A DNA stretch of 64,000 bases, taken from CAUZIZ01 sp965219855 (GTDB lineage: Bacteria; Acidobacteriota; UBA6911; RPQK01; JAJDTT01). The stretch lies in contig CBDCOR010000022.1 of assembly GCA_965219855.1 (NCBI GenBank), forward strand, positions 1 through 64,000, read 5' to 3'. Position numbers and translations under genes: made by a program. Positions 36,413 to 46,045 of the stretch are shown here, in pieces (position 1 is the stretch's first letter; each line of letters starts with the position of its first letter). The notes beneath the pieces were generated by a model that was not told the origin of the DNA, searched no databases, and was given only the letters and a program-made list of their open reading frames with translations.

Positions 36413-38179
36413 GTCGGTAGTATGTGATATTATAGTGCCCATGTACATCGAATCCGTTCCCAACCGCAACTCGCCCCCGGCCATTCTCCTGCGCGAGTCC
36501 TACCGGCAAGCCGGCAAGGTGCGCAAGCGCACTCTGGCTAACCTCAGCAAGTGGCCCGCGGAGATCGTCGAAGGCCTGCGCAGCCTCTTGAAGGGAGGCT
36601 CCGTCATCTCCGACTTGAGCCAAGCCTTCCAGGTCCAGCGCACTCGCCCCCATGGTCATGTGGCGGCCGTCTTGGGTACCCTGCGCCGCCTCGGTTTGGA
36701 GCGCTTACTGGCCACTCGCAACAGCCTGCAGCGCCGCCTGGTAGTGGCCCTGATCGTGGCGCGCATCCTGGAGCCCCGCTCCAAGCTGGCCACCGCACGC
36801 GGATGGGATCCCCAGACCCTGTCCAGCAGCTTGGGCGAGCTCTTACAGGTGGAGGCCGCGACGGCCGATGATCTGTACGGCGCCTTGGACTGGCTGCTCG
36901 TTCGACAACCAAAGATTGAAAACCAGCTGGCGGCTCAGCGCCTGCAGGACGGTTGCCTCGTGATCTACGACGTCACCTCGACCTACTTCGAAGGGAGGAG
37001 TTGCCCGTTGGCCCAGCGGGGGTATTCCCGAGACGGCAAAGGGGGTACGCTGCAGATCGTCTTCGGCCTGCTGTGCGAAAGGCTGCCCCGTCGCGGTCGA
37101 GGTCTTCGAAGGCAACCGAGCGGACCCCACAACAGTGACCAGCCAAATCCAAAAACTGCGCCAACGCTTCGGGTTGCGCTCGGTGGTGGTGGTCGCCGAT
37201 CAAGGAATGCTGACGGAAGCCCGCATTCGGGAGGAGCTCAAGCCGCTGCCCGGCATGGGCTGGATCACGGCCCTGCGAGGCCCTCAGATCCGCAAACTGT
37301 TTCAATCCGGTCCGCTGCAGCTGTCCCTGTTTGATCAACGCGACCTGGCCGAGATCCAGAGCCCGGACTACCCCGGGGAACGGCTCATTGTCTGCCGTAA
37401 TCCCCTCTTAGCGGAGGAACGGGCCCGCAATCGCCAGCAACTGCTCCAGGCGACCGAGCTGGAGTTGGAGAAGATTGTCCAGGCAACGCAACGTCCGAAG
37501 CGTCGCTTCAAGGGCAAGGATCGGATTGCCCTGCGGGTGGGCAAAGTCCTCAACCGCTACAAAGTGGGCAAGCATTTTGTCCTGGAGATCGGCGAGGAGT
37601 CCTTCTCCTACCAGCGCCGGCAGGAGCGCATCGAGCAGGAGGCGGCACTGGACGGGATCTATGTGATTCGCACCAACCTGGCCCGCGAGCAAATGGATGC
37701 CGAACAAACGGTGGCTGCCTACAAGGGGTTGTCCGTCGCCGAACGGGCCTTCCGCAGCTGTAAGAGTGTCGATCTGAAGGTCCGACCCATTTACCACCAT
37801 CTGGAGGATCGGGTCCGCGCTCACGTCTTTCTGTGCATGCTTGCCTACTACGTCGAGTGGCACATGCGACAGAAGTTAGCTCCGATCCTGTTCGACGACG
37901 AGGATCCCGAGGCGGGGAGGCAGCTTTGCGATTCGGTGGTGGCACCCTCTCAGCGCTCTCCTCAGGCCCTCCGCAAGGCTCACCGCAAGCGCACCGTTGA
38001 GGGTGGGCCCGTGCACAGCTTTCAGACCTTGCTCAGCGATTTGGCCACGATCTCCAAAAACCGGATTCAGCCGCAGTTGCCCGGCTCAGCAGCCTTCGAC
38101 AAAATCACCCGTCCCACATCGCTTCAGCAGCGAGCCCTGGATCTCCTCGGCGTTCGTCTATAATGTACCCAGTACCGAC
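36413..38179. mobile_element. IS1634-like insertion sequence, degraded
   Basis: A transposase pseudogene flanked by imperfect inverted ends: GTCGGTAGTATGTGATATTA at the left, and the complement of the right end reads GTCGGTACTGGGTACATTA. The first 7 bases and the last 5 match. No target duplication was recognised, so the true edges may differ by some bases. It lies between the esterase and the barrel pseudogene. Confidence 0.6.
36441..38163 (+). pseudogene. IS1634-family transposase, frameshifted
   Basis: The first frame reads from ATG 36441 (MYIESVPNRNSPPAILLRES) through VIYDVTSTYFEG (first catalytic Asp) and GGTLQIVFGLLCE. At about 37080 the +1 frame takes over with GCPVAVEVFEGNRADPTTV, then VVVADQGMLTEARI (second Asp), LDGIYVIRTNLAREQM and YKGLSVAERAFRSCKSVDL (Glu), IYHHLEDRVRAHVFLCMLAY. 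CEGCPVAV would be restored by removing one A from the AAA at the junction. IS1634 transposases are normally single-frame proteins of about 550 aa, so this copy is most likely inactive, or the base is a sequencing error. Confidence 0.85.
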
Positions 38180-38249
38180 GCAGCTGATTTGTAGCATTAC
38201 CCCAATCTTAACAATAGGTTACATCACTTTTCTACGAGGTAACTTAGGT

Positions 38250-39681
38250 TTAGAAGGAACGCCCGAACTTGAAATGCATCCTCAGGCTGTGCTCACGACT
38301 GCGGGCGAAGTCCAGTCTCAACAGCACCGATTCCGGAGTCTTGAGGCGGATCCCAAATCCAAAACCCTTCTCCAGGCCGGTGAAATCGAAGTCGGATCGT
38401 TTCGAGAACACCTTTCCTCTATCGTAGAAAAACGCCAATTCAAAGGCGGGAGAGGCCTCCCACCGATATTCCGCTGAGAGGAAGAGCAAGTTGTTGTCGC
38501 GGAAGCGAAAATCACGAAAGCCCCGCAAGCTGCCATCGCCTCCCAGGGTCTCCTGCACATAAAAGGGGATTCTGGTACCGGGGTCCTCATCATCGAACAA
38601 GGTAAAGAAGCGAAAGGCCATGACCCGCTGATCTGAACCCAGGGTGGCATAGTACCTCCCATCGATGGCCAGACGGCTGAAATCGAACTCTTCGCTGCCC
38701 CGATCGTCGAAGCGGCTCAACGAAATACCAAACATCCCCCCCTTATGCGGATTACCAGGCCGGTCTCCAAAATCGATCAAGGCGGCGGAACTCAGGTTCA
38801 AAAAGTCCGGTTGGCGCTTCAGTCCCGGGGCGGTCAGATCGTCGAATCGCTCCTGGATGTTCGGAAACTTCTCATCCTCACCCGGGCCGTTGGACATCGT
38901 CAGATACGCAGCTCGGCCGGCCAGGTTGAGCCAACTCGTAAACTGATACCCCATCACCGCCCCGTAGGAGGAGCCGGTGAGGCTGAAGTCAGTTCGATCG
39001 GCTAGTTCGGAGTGAGGGCCGAGACCAAAAAAATCTTCCTCGGGAAAATCGCGGTAGCGCAAATCAGCATACAAGAAGAAGTCCCCTACCTTCCGATAGG
39101 GATCATCCAGCCGAAGGCATCTCCTTTCCACGAACGTTGGGGCGAAAGACGAACTCATCCCGTCGCGTCGGGTCTTTGCCCAACTGCACGACATACTCCT
39201 GATAGTGCCTGATCGAATAGGCGGCCGAGGCCTGGACCGTGAACACCGAGCCACTGATGTTGGGCTTCCAGTATCTGATTCCAGGGGCATAACCGGAACC
39301 GGTGGTGATGGTTCCGATGATCCTTCCGTAGAAATCACGGTAACTCAGCAGGCTCCGATAGCCCTTCTTCTCGACCTGCAGAAGTAGCCTTTGAAGCGTT
39401 GATTGCTTGACTTCCTTCCTTTCCAGACTCTTCTGATGTCGCTCTTGGATCCATCGCTGAGCTCGACTGGGCGGGGGATCGGCAGGGTCTGAAGGCTGTG
39501 GATCCGAGGACTCCGCATCCCCTGCCGTGGAACCTGGAGAGTCGGCGTCAGTCTTCCTGGAGTCTTCGCTTCCCTTCGCTGGGTCCCCTTGAAACGCGAT
39601 CGGAGCCTGAGAGCTCAACTGACCAAGGACCAACAGCACAAACAGCCGCTGCCAACAGCCCAATCTAGAGTTCCCTTTCAA
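38250..39681 (-). pseudogene. BamA/TamA-like outer-membrane barrel, frameshifted (left-arm copy)
   Basis: The first frame (39681-39103) has a signal peptide (RLFVLLVLGQLSSQAPIAF), an Asp/Ser/Pro-rich linker and VFTVQASAAYSIRHYQEYVV. It ends early at 39103. The other frame (about 39120-38250) continues with RKVGDFFLYADLRYRDFPEE, DFFGLGPHSEL, then barrel strands DGSLRGFRDFRFRDNNLLF, SAEYRWEASPAFELAFFYD, and ends MHFKFGRSF with the terminal Phe of outer-membrane barrels. Alignment by eye to the intact paralogue at 42909 places the shift at about 39110-39120. No POTRA repeats are visible. The start overlaps the end of the kinase-like gene by 17 bases, so the two were co-translated. Confidence 0.8.
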
Positions 39682-41338
39682 GGCCTACCACAGATCTGTG
39701 CTTGCCATTCCGAAGAAAGACTTCCACCCGCTTCTTCCACGCTGGATGCTGGGAGCTCAAGGTGCGAATCCGGACCATGAGGAATCCTGCCCCGTCTTTG
39801 GGAATGGGCAATTGCTGACAGCGTGCGGTCTGGATTTCTCCCAGCGGCTCGATATTGAGTCGTAGATTGTCGAATCGGAACCATTGGTACTGGTAGGACT
39901 CGATCCTGGAAACATCGGCCTCTAAGCCGAGGTTTCGGAACTCGAGCCGGGATCGCTCATCCGAGATTCGGAAATCGGACAACGGATTGATTCGGGACAA
40001 GAAGTGGCGAACGATCCTGTCCCTTCTCTGGATGAGGGTGTCCACCAGGTAGCCCTCGGCTTGGGGATCGTCAATTCGACCGGTACGCGCGATCGCTCTG
40101 ATCGCCTCATCGGTGAATCGCATGATGATTCGAGTGGCCCACAGAGCATCGTCGGACAGCATCCTGGCAAAGGCGGGGTTCGGGTACTCGGTCTTCCACT
40201 TATCGGGCTCGAAATGAGCAGCCTCGTAGCGGCCGACCGCCGGGTACACCCGATACTGGATATGTCTCCAGGGGCGGTCCCACCATCCCAGACTGGCAGC
40301 CGCCTTCAGGCTCGGCTTCATCTCCGCGACATGCTCATAGCCTGCGCGTCGGCTCTGCAGCTTGATACTGCCACTGCCAAAGCAGGATCCAAAGTCGAGC
40401 AAGTGGTGCTTCAGGTAGCCCTTGCCGGACTTCTCGATATAGGTATTCAGCGAATTGGTGGCGCCGCAATCATCGTGATTCACCCAAGCGGCCAGGACTC
40501 GTAGCCCTCTGAGCTCGCGCCGGTTCTGGTGTGGGAAGATGTCGTTGGGATCGTCGGGACGGACACCGAAGTACTGGAAAGGCCCCAGAGGTTGACCGGG
40601 AAGCGCTCGGCTGGCGATTACCTGGGTGCGCCCCCCGGGCCTCAGGGGAACCCTCTCAAAGATCCGCGTTACATCTCGCTCTCTCATTCGTCGCAGTCTT
40701 CCATTGATTCCGATCATCTTCGCGTCGGGGGCAACTTTCACATCTTCACGACTCACCAAGGCCAGATAGTTTTCTGGAACGTTATAGCCGAAGGCATGGA
40801 AGAGCTTGGAAGTGATCACCTCGGTCGAGGTCGCTAGCTGAGGATACTCCAGAGGATCAAACTTCACGAAGTAGGTATCTCCGTGGCCATCTCGAATCGT
40901 GAAACCCGGCGAGATACCCTCGCTTTTACCCTGGATCACAACCCAGGGAACGGAAAGGTCGGGACCATCCCGTTGATCCGCTCCCCGGGCCAGCTCCTGC
41001 AGGCTCATGGAATTGCGTCCGATTCGATTCGTAAACCAACTGGAATCGGGAACCCCTCCGAGCGTATTCACGTTCTGAGAACGAACGATTTCCTCTCCCT
41101 CTTTGATCCCATGCGAGTAGCTGGAGTTGATGTAGTCCTCAATCTGACTCAACCCGATGGGCCGAGGTCTCTCAACGGGCCTTCGGTCGGGGTCCACCCA
41201 GATCGGATCATCAGGAAGGAACTTCTGGGCGGAAAGAAAGGGAGAGCACAGGATCACCAGGCAGCACAATCCCGCCCTCAAGCGGGATAATTGCAGCGAC
41301 TCAGCGCCTGGAGTGTTAAGAGAGTCAACTTGATTCAT
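39665..41338 (-). CDS. Exported kinase-motif protein of unknown family (left-arm copy)
   Basis: 557 aa with a signal peptide (RAGLCCLVILCSPFLSAQ). It is full-length relative to the paralogue at 44323. Kinase-like motifs are in the correct order: TYFVKFDP (beta3-like Lys), STEVITSKLFHAFGY (helix-C-like Glu), then NHDDCGATNSL, which fits HxDxxxxN, and HHLLDFGSCFGSGS, which fits DFG about 20 residues later. A long conserved part (EYPNPAFARM, RFTDEAIRAIARTGRI, RFLSRINPLSDF-like) follows. The family is not recognised and kinase activity is an inference from motifs. The pairing with an outer-membrane barrel suggests work in the periplasm or outer membrane. Confidence 0.7.
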   Translation of the reverse strand: MNQVDSLNTPGAESLQLSRLRAGLCCLVILCSPFLSAQKFLPDDPIWVDPDRRPVERPRPIGLSQIEDYINSSYSHGIKEGEEIVRSQNVNTLGGVPDSSWFTNRIGRNSMSLQELARGADQRDGPDLSVPWVVIQGKSEGISPGFTIRDGHGDTYFVKFDPLEYPQLATSTEVITSKLFHAFGYNVPENYLALVSREDVKVAPDAKMIGINGRLRRMRERDVTRIFERVPLRPGGRTQVIASRALPGQPLGPFQYFGVRPDDPNDIFPHQNRRELRGLRVLAAWVNHDDCGATNSLNTYIEKSGKGYLKHHLLDFGSCFGSGSIKLQSRRAGYEHVAEMKPSLKAAASLGWWDRPWRHIQYRVYPAVGRYEAAHFEPDKWKTEYPNPAFARMLSDDALWATRIIMRFTDEAIRAIARTGRIDDPQAEGYLVDTLIQRRDRIVRHFLSRINPLSDFRISDERSRLEFRNLGLEADVSRIESYQYQWFRFDNLRLNIEPLGEIQTARCQQLPIPKDGAGFLMVRIRTLSSQHPAWKKRVEVFLRNGKHRSVVGLEREL

Positions 41339-41415
41339 GCGCGACTTCCAAAGCAGGCACCTGATGGCCTTCCACGACTCGTACGTCTTCCCCTCGATCG
41401 AGTAGGGATTCCCCG

Positions 41416-42616
41416 CTACAACGCCTCCCGATCCCGGACGAAACCCTTCTTGCCCTTTATCACAAGTGAAATTCTGTCGGATTCAACCTTGACCAAAGCA
41501 TAGTTGTGGAAACGGGCAGGACCTGGATTCCTGGGGTAGCGATGCTGCAGTTCCTGCGTCCAGTCGGGATTCAGCTTGGAGATGCGCTCGAGGTAGTGCC
41601 GGTAGACCTTCTTGTTCAACAGCTTCGCTATCTCCTTCTCGTCGGACTTGGGGTGTCCTCGGGGCCTGACGCCACCCAGACCATTCACAATCCAGTGCAC
41701 CGTGTGAATAGGGCGACCCTTGTCAAGAATAACCTCCCTCCAGCGCTCATAGTAATGTTGGTGCCCGGTAAACACTGCTGTAACCCGATGCCTGCGAAAA
41801 AGATCGATCAGATAGCGCTGAACCTCACTACCCTCCGAGGGCAGCAGCTGCTTCACCAGCATGCCGCGATGTCCTGGGTGGCCACCGAGTCCGACGACCG
41901 GCGCAGGCTCGTTGTCATCGCTGAAGAAAGGCGAATGGTGGAAAAACACGAAGGAAGCACGCAGCTCCGGGTTCTTGCGGGCACTTTCGAGCAGATCCCG
42001 TACCCATATCAGCTGTTCGCGTAGATGGTTCTTGTAGGGCGGGAGCGCGTGGGTTCGACGATATTTCCCCTCATCGAGGAAAAAATTGGAGTCGAGCACA
42101 ACGGAAGAGCACATCGCCATAAGTCAGGCTGTACCAAAGCTTCTGACTCTCTGGGTCTGAGAGATGCTCGTTTCCCGGAAGCTGCGATAGATACTCATAG
42201 TTCTTGCAGAAGAAACTGTAGACGCGACTCCGGCTGGTCGGACTCTCAAAGTATACATCGTGGTTTCCGACGGATGGAAAATAGGGGACCCTCCGTGCGA
42301 GCGGCTCGACCACGGGGTAGAAATCGCTCTCGTAGTCCTTTCCTTTGTCGGCAGAAATATCGCCGGTGTTGAAGACCAGATCGACAGACTCCTTCAGCAT
42401 CTGCTTGACCAGGGCGTTGTGCCCTCTCTTGTGGTTGCTCTGTATATCCCCGTAGACGATGAAGGAAAAGGGTTCAGTAGTCTCTGGCCGATCCGATGGC
42501 TGAGAAAAGGGCATTAAAGACGATGACGACGAACGCCCTTCACCTCCCGGGAGCATCAGTAGGATCAACAGGAATCCGAATCCAAGAATCTGCTGCAAGC
42601 GCGTTGAATGCTTCAT
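41416..42616 (-). pseudogene. Secreted calcineurin-type metallophosphoesterase, frameshifted
   Basis: The first frame (42616-42071) has a signal peptide (ILGFGFLLILLMLPGGEG), FIVYGDIQSNHK (D), VFNTGDISADKG (GD), FPSVGNHDVY (GNHD) and YSLTYGDVLF, then runs out of frame. The second frame (about 42110-41416) continues VVLDSNFFLDEGKY, SFVFFHHSPFF (His) and VFTGHQHYYERW (GHxH). Together these are all metal-site motifs of the family. Removing one C near 42097 gives DVLFVVLDSNFFL, restoring one protein of about 400 aa. It lies between the two barrel/kinase-motif pairs and could oppose their activity; that is inference. Confidence 0.85.
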
Positions 42617-42908
42617 AGTCGGGTACCCCGAGGTTGACCTACTCTATAGAAAGTCCCAAGCCCATTCCAGTTGGACAAGAATCGGACACCCGAAGCTAAT
42701 GTAAACAGGCACCTCAATATTGTACGCTCTCTCCGCCGCTGCCCGGGTGCGCTTTTCCGTTAGAGCACCCGAGAGTCGGATGTTGGACAAGACCTCCATC
42801 AGACTCCCTGTAGATCAGAGATCCGTGGACTGCTAGTATGGGCAGTCAGGTGCTATCGTTGCACTCTGTTGCTAGGGTTGACTGTTCTGGTTGCACTGTC
42901 TGACCGTT

Positions 42909-44321
42909 ATGCGCCTACTGCTGACTACCGCCCCTACCGATTGGCTTCGGTGCCTTGGCACCCTTCGCAGAAGCTTGACCAGATTCGTCTGTATCCCGCT
43001 GCTGTTGGTGCCAGCCCTGGCGTCGCCAGGTACGGAAACAAAGGAAGGTCAGCCCGCTGCTCTCAGCTCTTCAGGCACAACTTCGGAGGAGACCCCAAAG
43101 GCACCTGACAGCCGAGCCGAGGAGTGGAGGCAGCGACGGCTGGAACGGAGCCAGAAAGTGCTTCCCAGTCAGCCCAACAGCGCCGAGAAGGCTTTCCTTC
43201 GCCTTGAAAGCGATAGTTTTCGGGAGACTCTCAATATCCGCTGGAAGGACTTCTACCCTAAAATTGGAAATCTGAGCGACGGTTCCGGCTTCGCACTTGG
43301 CCTCCGCCACTTCAAGTCCCGGTTGACCAAAGCCAACCTTTCGGTTCAAACCTCAGGCGCCGCGTCTTTTAGTGGCTATCGCCTGGCGTCAGTCGAATTT
43401 GGCAGGTTCAAACAAGTCGCCCCCTTCCTCTTCCTGGGTCCGAACGAGTTTGCTTCGCCCTTCAAGTTCGGCGATGAACGGAACAGGGAAAGCGATCTAT
43501 TTGTCTATTTCAACCTGCGTTACCGATATTTCCCCCAGGAGACCTTCTTCGGTATCGGCCCGGATCCCGCTCTTGCAGAGGAAACCAGCTACCTCGTCGA
43601 GGACGCGTCCTACGACGTAGTTGCGGGCTACCGCCATGGCCGTCTGGGCGTTGCCGGCCGGGCGGGTTATCTCCAAGTAAACATCGGTGAGGGTACAGAT
43701 GACGACCCCTTGTCGCTGCGGGAGGCCTTTGACGATCTGGCGGCACCGGGACTGGATCGCCAGCCGGATTTTCTGCGTGGCAATGCCGCCGTCTTTTTCG
43801 ACTATCGGGACACGCCTGGCAATCCCCACAATGGGGGCGTGCTAGGTCTGGTCTACACCCACTTCAACGATCGTGGGGGATCCGACTTCGAGTTCAACCG
43901 GATATCCCTGGACGGGCGGCAGTACATCCCTTTGGGTTCTCGCCAGAGAGTGCTCGCCCTTCGCTTCTTCGGATCGTCGGATGAGACTCACGGGGGCAGC
44001 CGTGTTCCCTTCTACCTACAGAGAACCCTAGGTGGCTATGAAACCCTGAGGGGATTCCCTCAGTTTCAGTTTCGCGACGAACGGCTGCTCTATCTTTCCG
44101 CGGAGTACCGCTGGGAAGCCTGGCCGGCGGTGGAGTTCGCTGTCTTCTATGATGCGGGCAAGGTCTTCCCCAACACGGAGGACTTCGACTTCGAGAATCT
44201 GGAGAAAAGTGTCGGAGGAGGAGTGCGTTTCAAGACCTCCAGGCGAACATTTCTGAGATTTGACGTCGGACGTGGACAGGGAAGGACCCTGGTTCACTTC
44301 CGCTTTGGACCCTCGTTCTAA
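42909..44321 (+). CDS. BamA/TamA-like outer-membrane barrel (right-arm copy)
   Basis: 470 aa from ATG 42909; a TTG at 42891 is an alternative. Signal peptide region RFVCIPLLLVPALASPG. A Ser/Glu-rich linker and helix (EEWRQRRLERSQKV) lead to barrel strands such as SDLFVYFNLRYRYFPQETFF, GIGPDPAL, LGGYETLRGFPQFQFRDERL and YLSAEYRWEAWPAVEFAVFY, ending VHFRFGPSF with the C-terminal Phe. The GxRGF-type strand matches Omp85 barrels, but no POTRA domains are visible, so it differs from BamA. It is intact, unlike the copy at 38250. The next gene starts one base after its stop codon, so the two are coupled. Confidence 0.82.
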   Translation: MRLLLTTAPTDWLRCLGTLRRSLTRFVCIPLLLVPALASPGTETKEGQPAALSSSGTTSEETPKAPDSRAEEWRQRRLERSQKVLPSQPNSAEKAFLRLESDSFRETLNIRWKDFYPKIGNLSDGSGFALGLRHFKSRLTKANLSVQTSGAASFSGYRLASVEFGRFKQVAPFLFLGPNEFASPFKFGDERNRESDLFVYFNLRYRYFPQETFFGIGPDPALAEETSYLVEDASYDVVAGYRHGRLGVAGRAGYLQVNIGEGTDDDPLSLREAFDDLAAPGLDRQPDFLRGNAAVFFDYRDTPGNPHNGGVLGLVYTHFNDRGGSDFEFNRISLDGRQYIPLGSRQRVLALRFFGSSDETHGGSRVPFYLQRTLGGYETLRGFPQFQFRDERLLYLSAEYRWEAWPAVEFAVFYDAGKVFPNTEDFDFENLEKSVGGGVRFKTSRRTFLRFDVGRGQGRTLVHFRFGPSF

Positions 44322-44322
44322 G

Positions 44323-46020
44323 ATGAAAAAGCGGCTCATACTGCTGTTGGCAGGCACCGTTTCGGCGATCCTTCTAGGAGAGTTCATCCTCTCCAATGAG
44401 AACCCGAAGTTCAGGTCAGACGACCCCTTGAGCAGGGATGCCGATCAGCTCCCGATTCCGCTGCCCAATCCAGTGCGGCTGAGCCAGGTCTTTGACTTCG
44501 TCGAAAACAGCTTCGGGAGGCGCCCGGACAAGAAGGAGGTAATCCTTCCGGCCGAAAACGTCAACACGCTGGGCGAGGTACCCGATTCGAGCTGGTTCTC
44601 TAACCGCATGGGCAAGCAGGTGATGACAATTGAGGAGCTGGTTCGAGGCCCCAACCAGCGCGCCGGCCCAGACCAGTCCAAGCCCTGGGCCGTCATCGGC
44701 ATGAAATCACAAGGGATCACACCCGGCTTCACCATACGCGACGGGAGAAAAGACACTTATTTCATCAAGTTCGACCCTCCTCGCCATCCTCAATTGTCGA
44801 CCTCGACCGAAGTGATCTCCACGAAGTTCTTTCATGCTTTCGGCTATCACGTCCCGGAGAACTATCTAGCCCACATACAACGCCGGGATCTGGTGATTGG
44901 CTCCCTCGAAGGCGAGTGCAGCCGCGACTGCGCCATTCAGGGCCATGAGCATCGCTGGCCGACATTGGTAGACGAAGAGGGCAAGGAAAGGCCCATTCGA
45001 GATTCCGACATCGATAAGGTTTTCAAGAAAGCCTTCCAGAGCGCCAACGGAAGAACGCCGGTCGTGGCCAGCTACCGACTGAAGGGCAAACCTATCGGCC
45101 CATTCAAGTATTTCGGGGTTCGCTCTGATGACTCCAACGACATCTTTCCTCACCAGAATCGGCGCGAGCTACGAGGCCTGCGGGTCTTCGCCTCCTGGCT
45201 CAATCACGACGACAGCCGAAGTATCAACTCCCTCGATATGTATGTGGGAGAGCCGGGAGAGGGATATCTCAAGCACTACCTGATGGACTTCGGCTCCTGC
45301 CTGGGAAGCGGAAGCGTCCGTTTTCAAAGCCGCCGAGCGGGTAACGAATATATGTTCGAGTGGGCGCCGGGAATCAAATCGGCCCTGACTTTGGGACTCT
45401 GGGATCGCGCCTGGCGCCATGTGAAGTACCCTGACTATTCGGCCACAGGTCGTTTTGAAGCGGACTTCTTCGAGCCTCAAAACTGGAGGCCGGAATACCC
45501 CAATCCAGCCTTTGATCGGATGCAAATCCAGGACGCCTTCTGGGCCACACGCATCCTCGTACGCTTTACCGATGAAATGATTCGAGCGATCGTCAAGGAG
45601 GGTCGGATCGAAGATGGGGAGGCGGAGCGCTATCTGGTGGAGGCCCTGATAAAGCGCCGGGATAAGATCGTCCGCTACCACTTGAGCCGGATCAACCCCC
45701 TCGATGATTTCCAGATCCGCGGTGCGGGCGAATCGCGCCGGATCGAGTTCAAGAACCTGGCCATCGATTCGGGACTCGCCAGCTCCAACTCCTATCGTTA
45801 TCAGTGGTTCCGTTTCAACAACTTCACGGGGGTGGAAAGCGCGCTAGCCGACAGCCAGGCCTCGTCTGATACGTCCCTGCGGGTTCCGCAGGCCAACCTT
45901 GACTATCTCCTGCTTCGTATCAGCATGATCAGCCCCGAGCAACCCAATTGGGAAAAGGAGGTCGATGTGTATCTCCGAACCCATTCCGGAACGACTCGGG
46001 TGGTTGGGGTCGACCGCTGA
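44323..46020 (+). CDS. Exported kinase-motif protein of unknown family (right-arm copy)
   Basis: 565 aa; the ATG at 44323 sits one base after the barrel stop. Anchor or signal segment: LILLLAGTVSAILLGEFIL. Motifs parallel the copy at 39665: TYFIKFDP, STEVISTKFFHAFGY, NHDDSRSINSLDMY (HxDxxxxN) and HYLMDFGSCLGSGS (DFG). Many other blocks are shared (VNTLGEVPDSSWFSNRMG, DIFPHQNRRELRGLRV, VRFTDEMIRAIVKEGRI). The order Lys, Glu, HxDxxxxN, DFG is what kinase folds use, but no Gly-rich loop is clear and no known family is recognised. Possible roles are phosphorylating an envelope target or binding a nucleotide. The pair is likely one transcript with the barrel. Confidence 0.72.
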   Translation: MKKRLILLLAGTVSAILLGEFILSNENPKFRSDDPLSRDADQLPIPLPNPVRLSQVFDFVENSFGRRPDKKEVILPAENVNTLGEVPDSSWFSNRMGKQVMTIEELVRGPNQRAGPDQSKPWAVIGMKSQGITPGFTIRDGRKDTYFIKFDPPRHPQLSTSTEVISTKFFHAFGYHVPENYLAHIQRRDLVIGSLEGECSRDCAIQGHEHRWPTLVDEEGKERPIRDSDIDKVFKKAFQSANGRTPVVASYRLKGKPIGPFKYFGVRSDDSNDIFPHQNRRELRGLRVFASWLNHDDSRSINSLDMYVGEPGEGYLKHYLMDFGSCLGSGSVRFQSRRAGNEYMFEWAPGIKSALTLGLWDRAWRHVKYPDYSATGRFEADFFEPQNWRPEYPNPAFDRMQIQDAFWATRILVRFTDEMIRAIVKEGRIEDGEAERYLVEALIKRRDKIVRYHLSRINPLDDFQIRGAGESRRIEFKNLAIDSGLASSNSYRYQWFRFNNFTGVESALADSQASSDTSLRVPQANLDYLLLRISMISPEQPNWEKEVDVYLRTHSGTTRVVGVDR

Positions 46021-46045
46021 AGGGCTCGGCTAGACGGGCAGGAAT

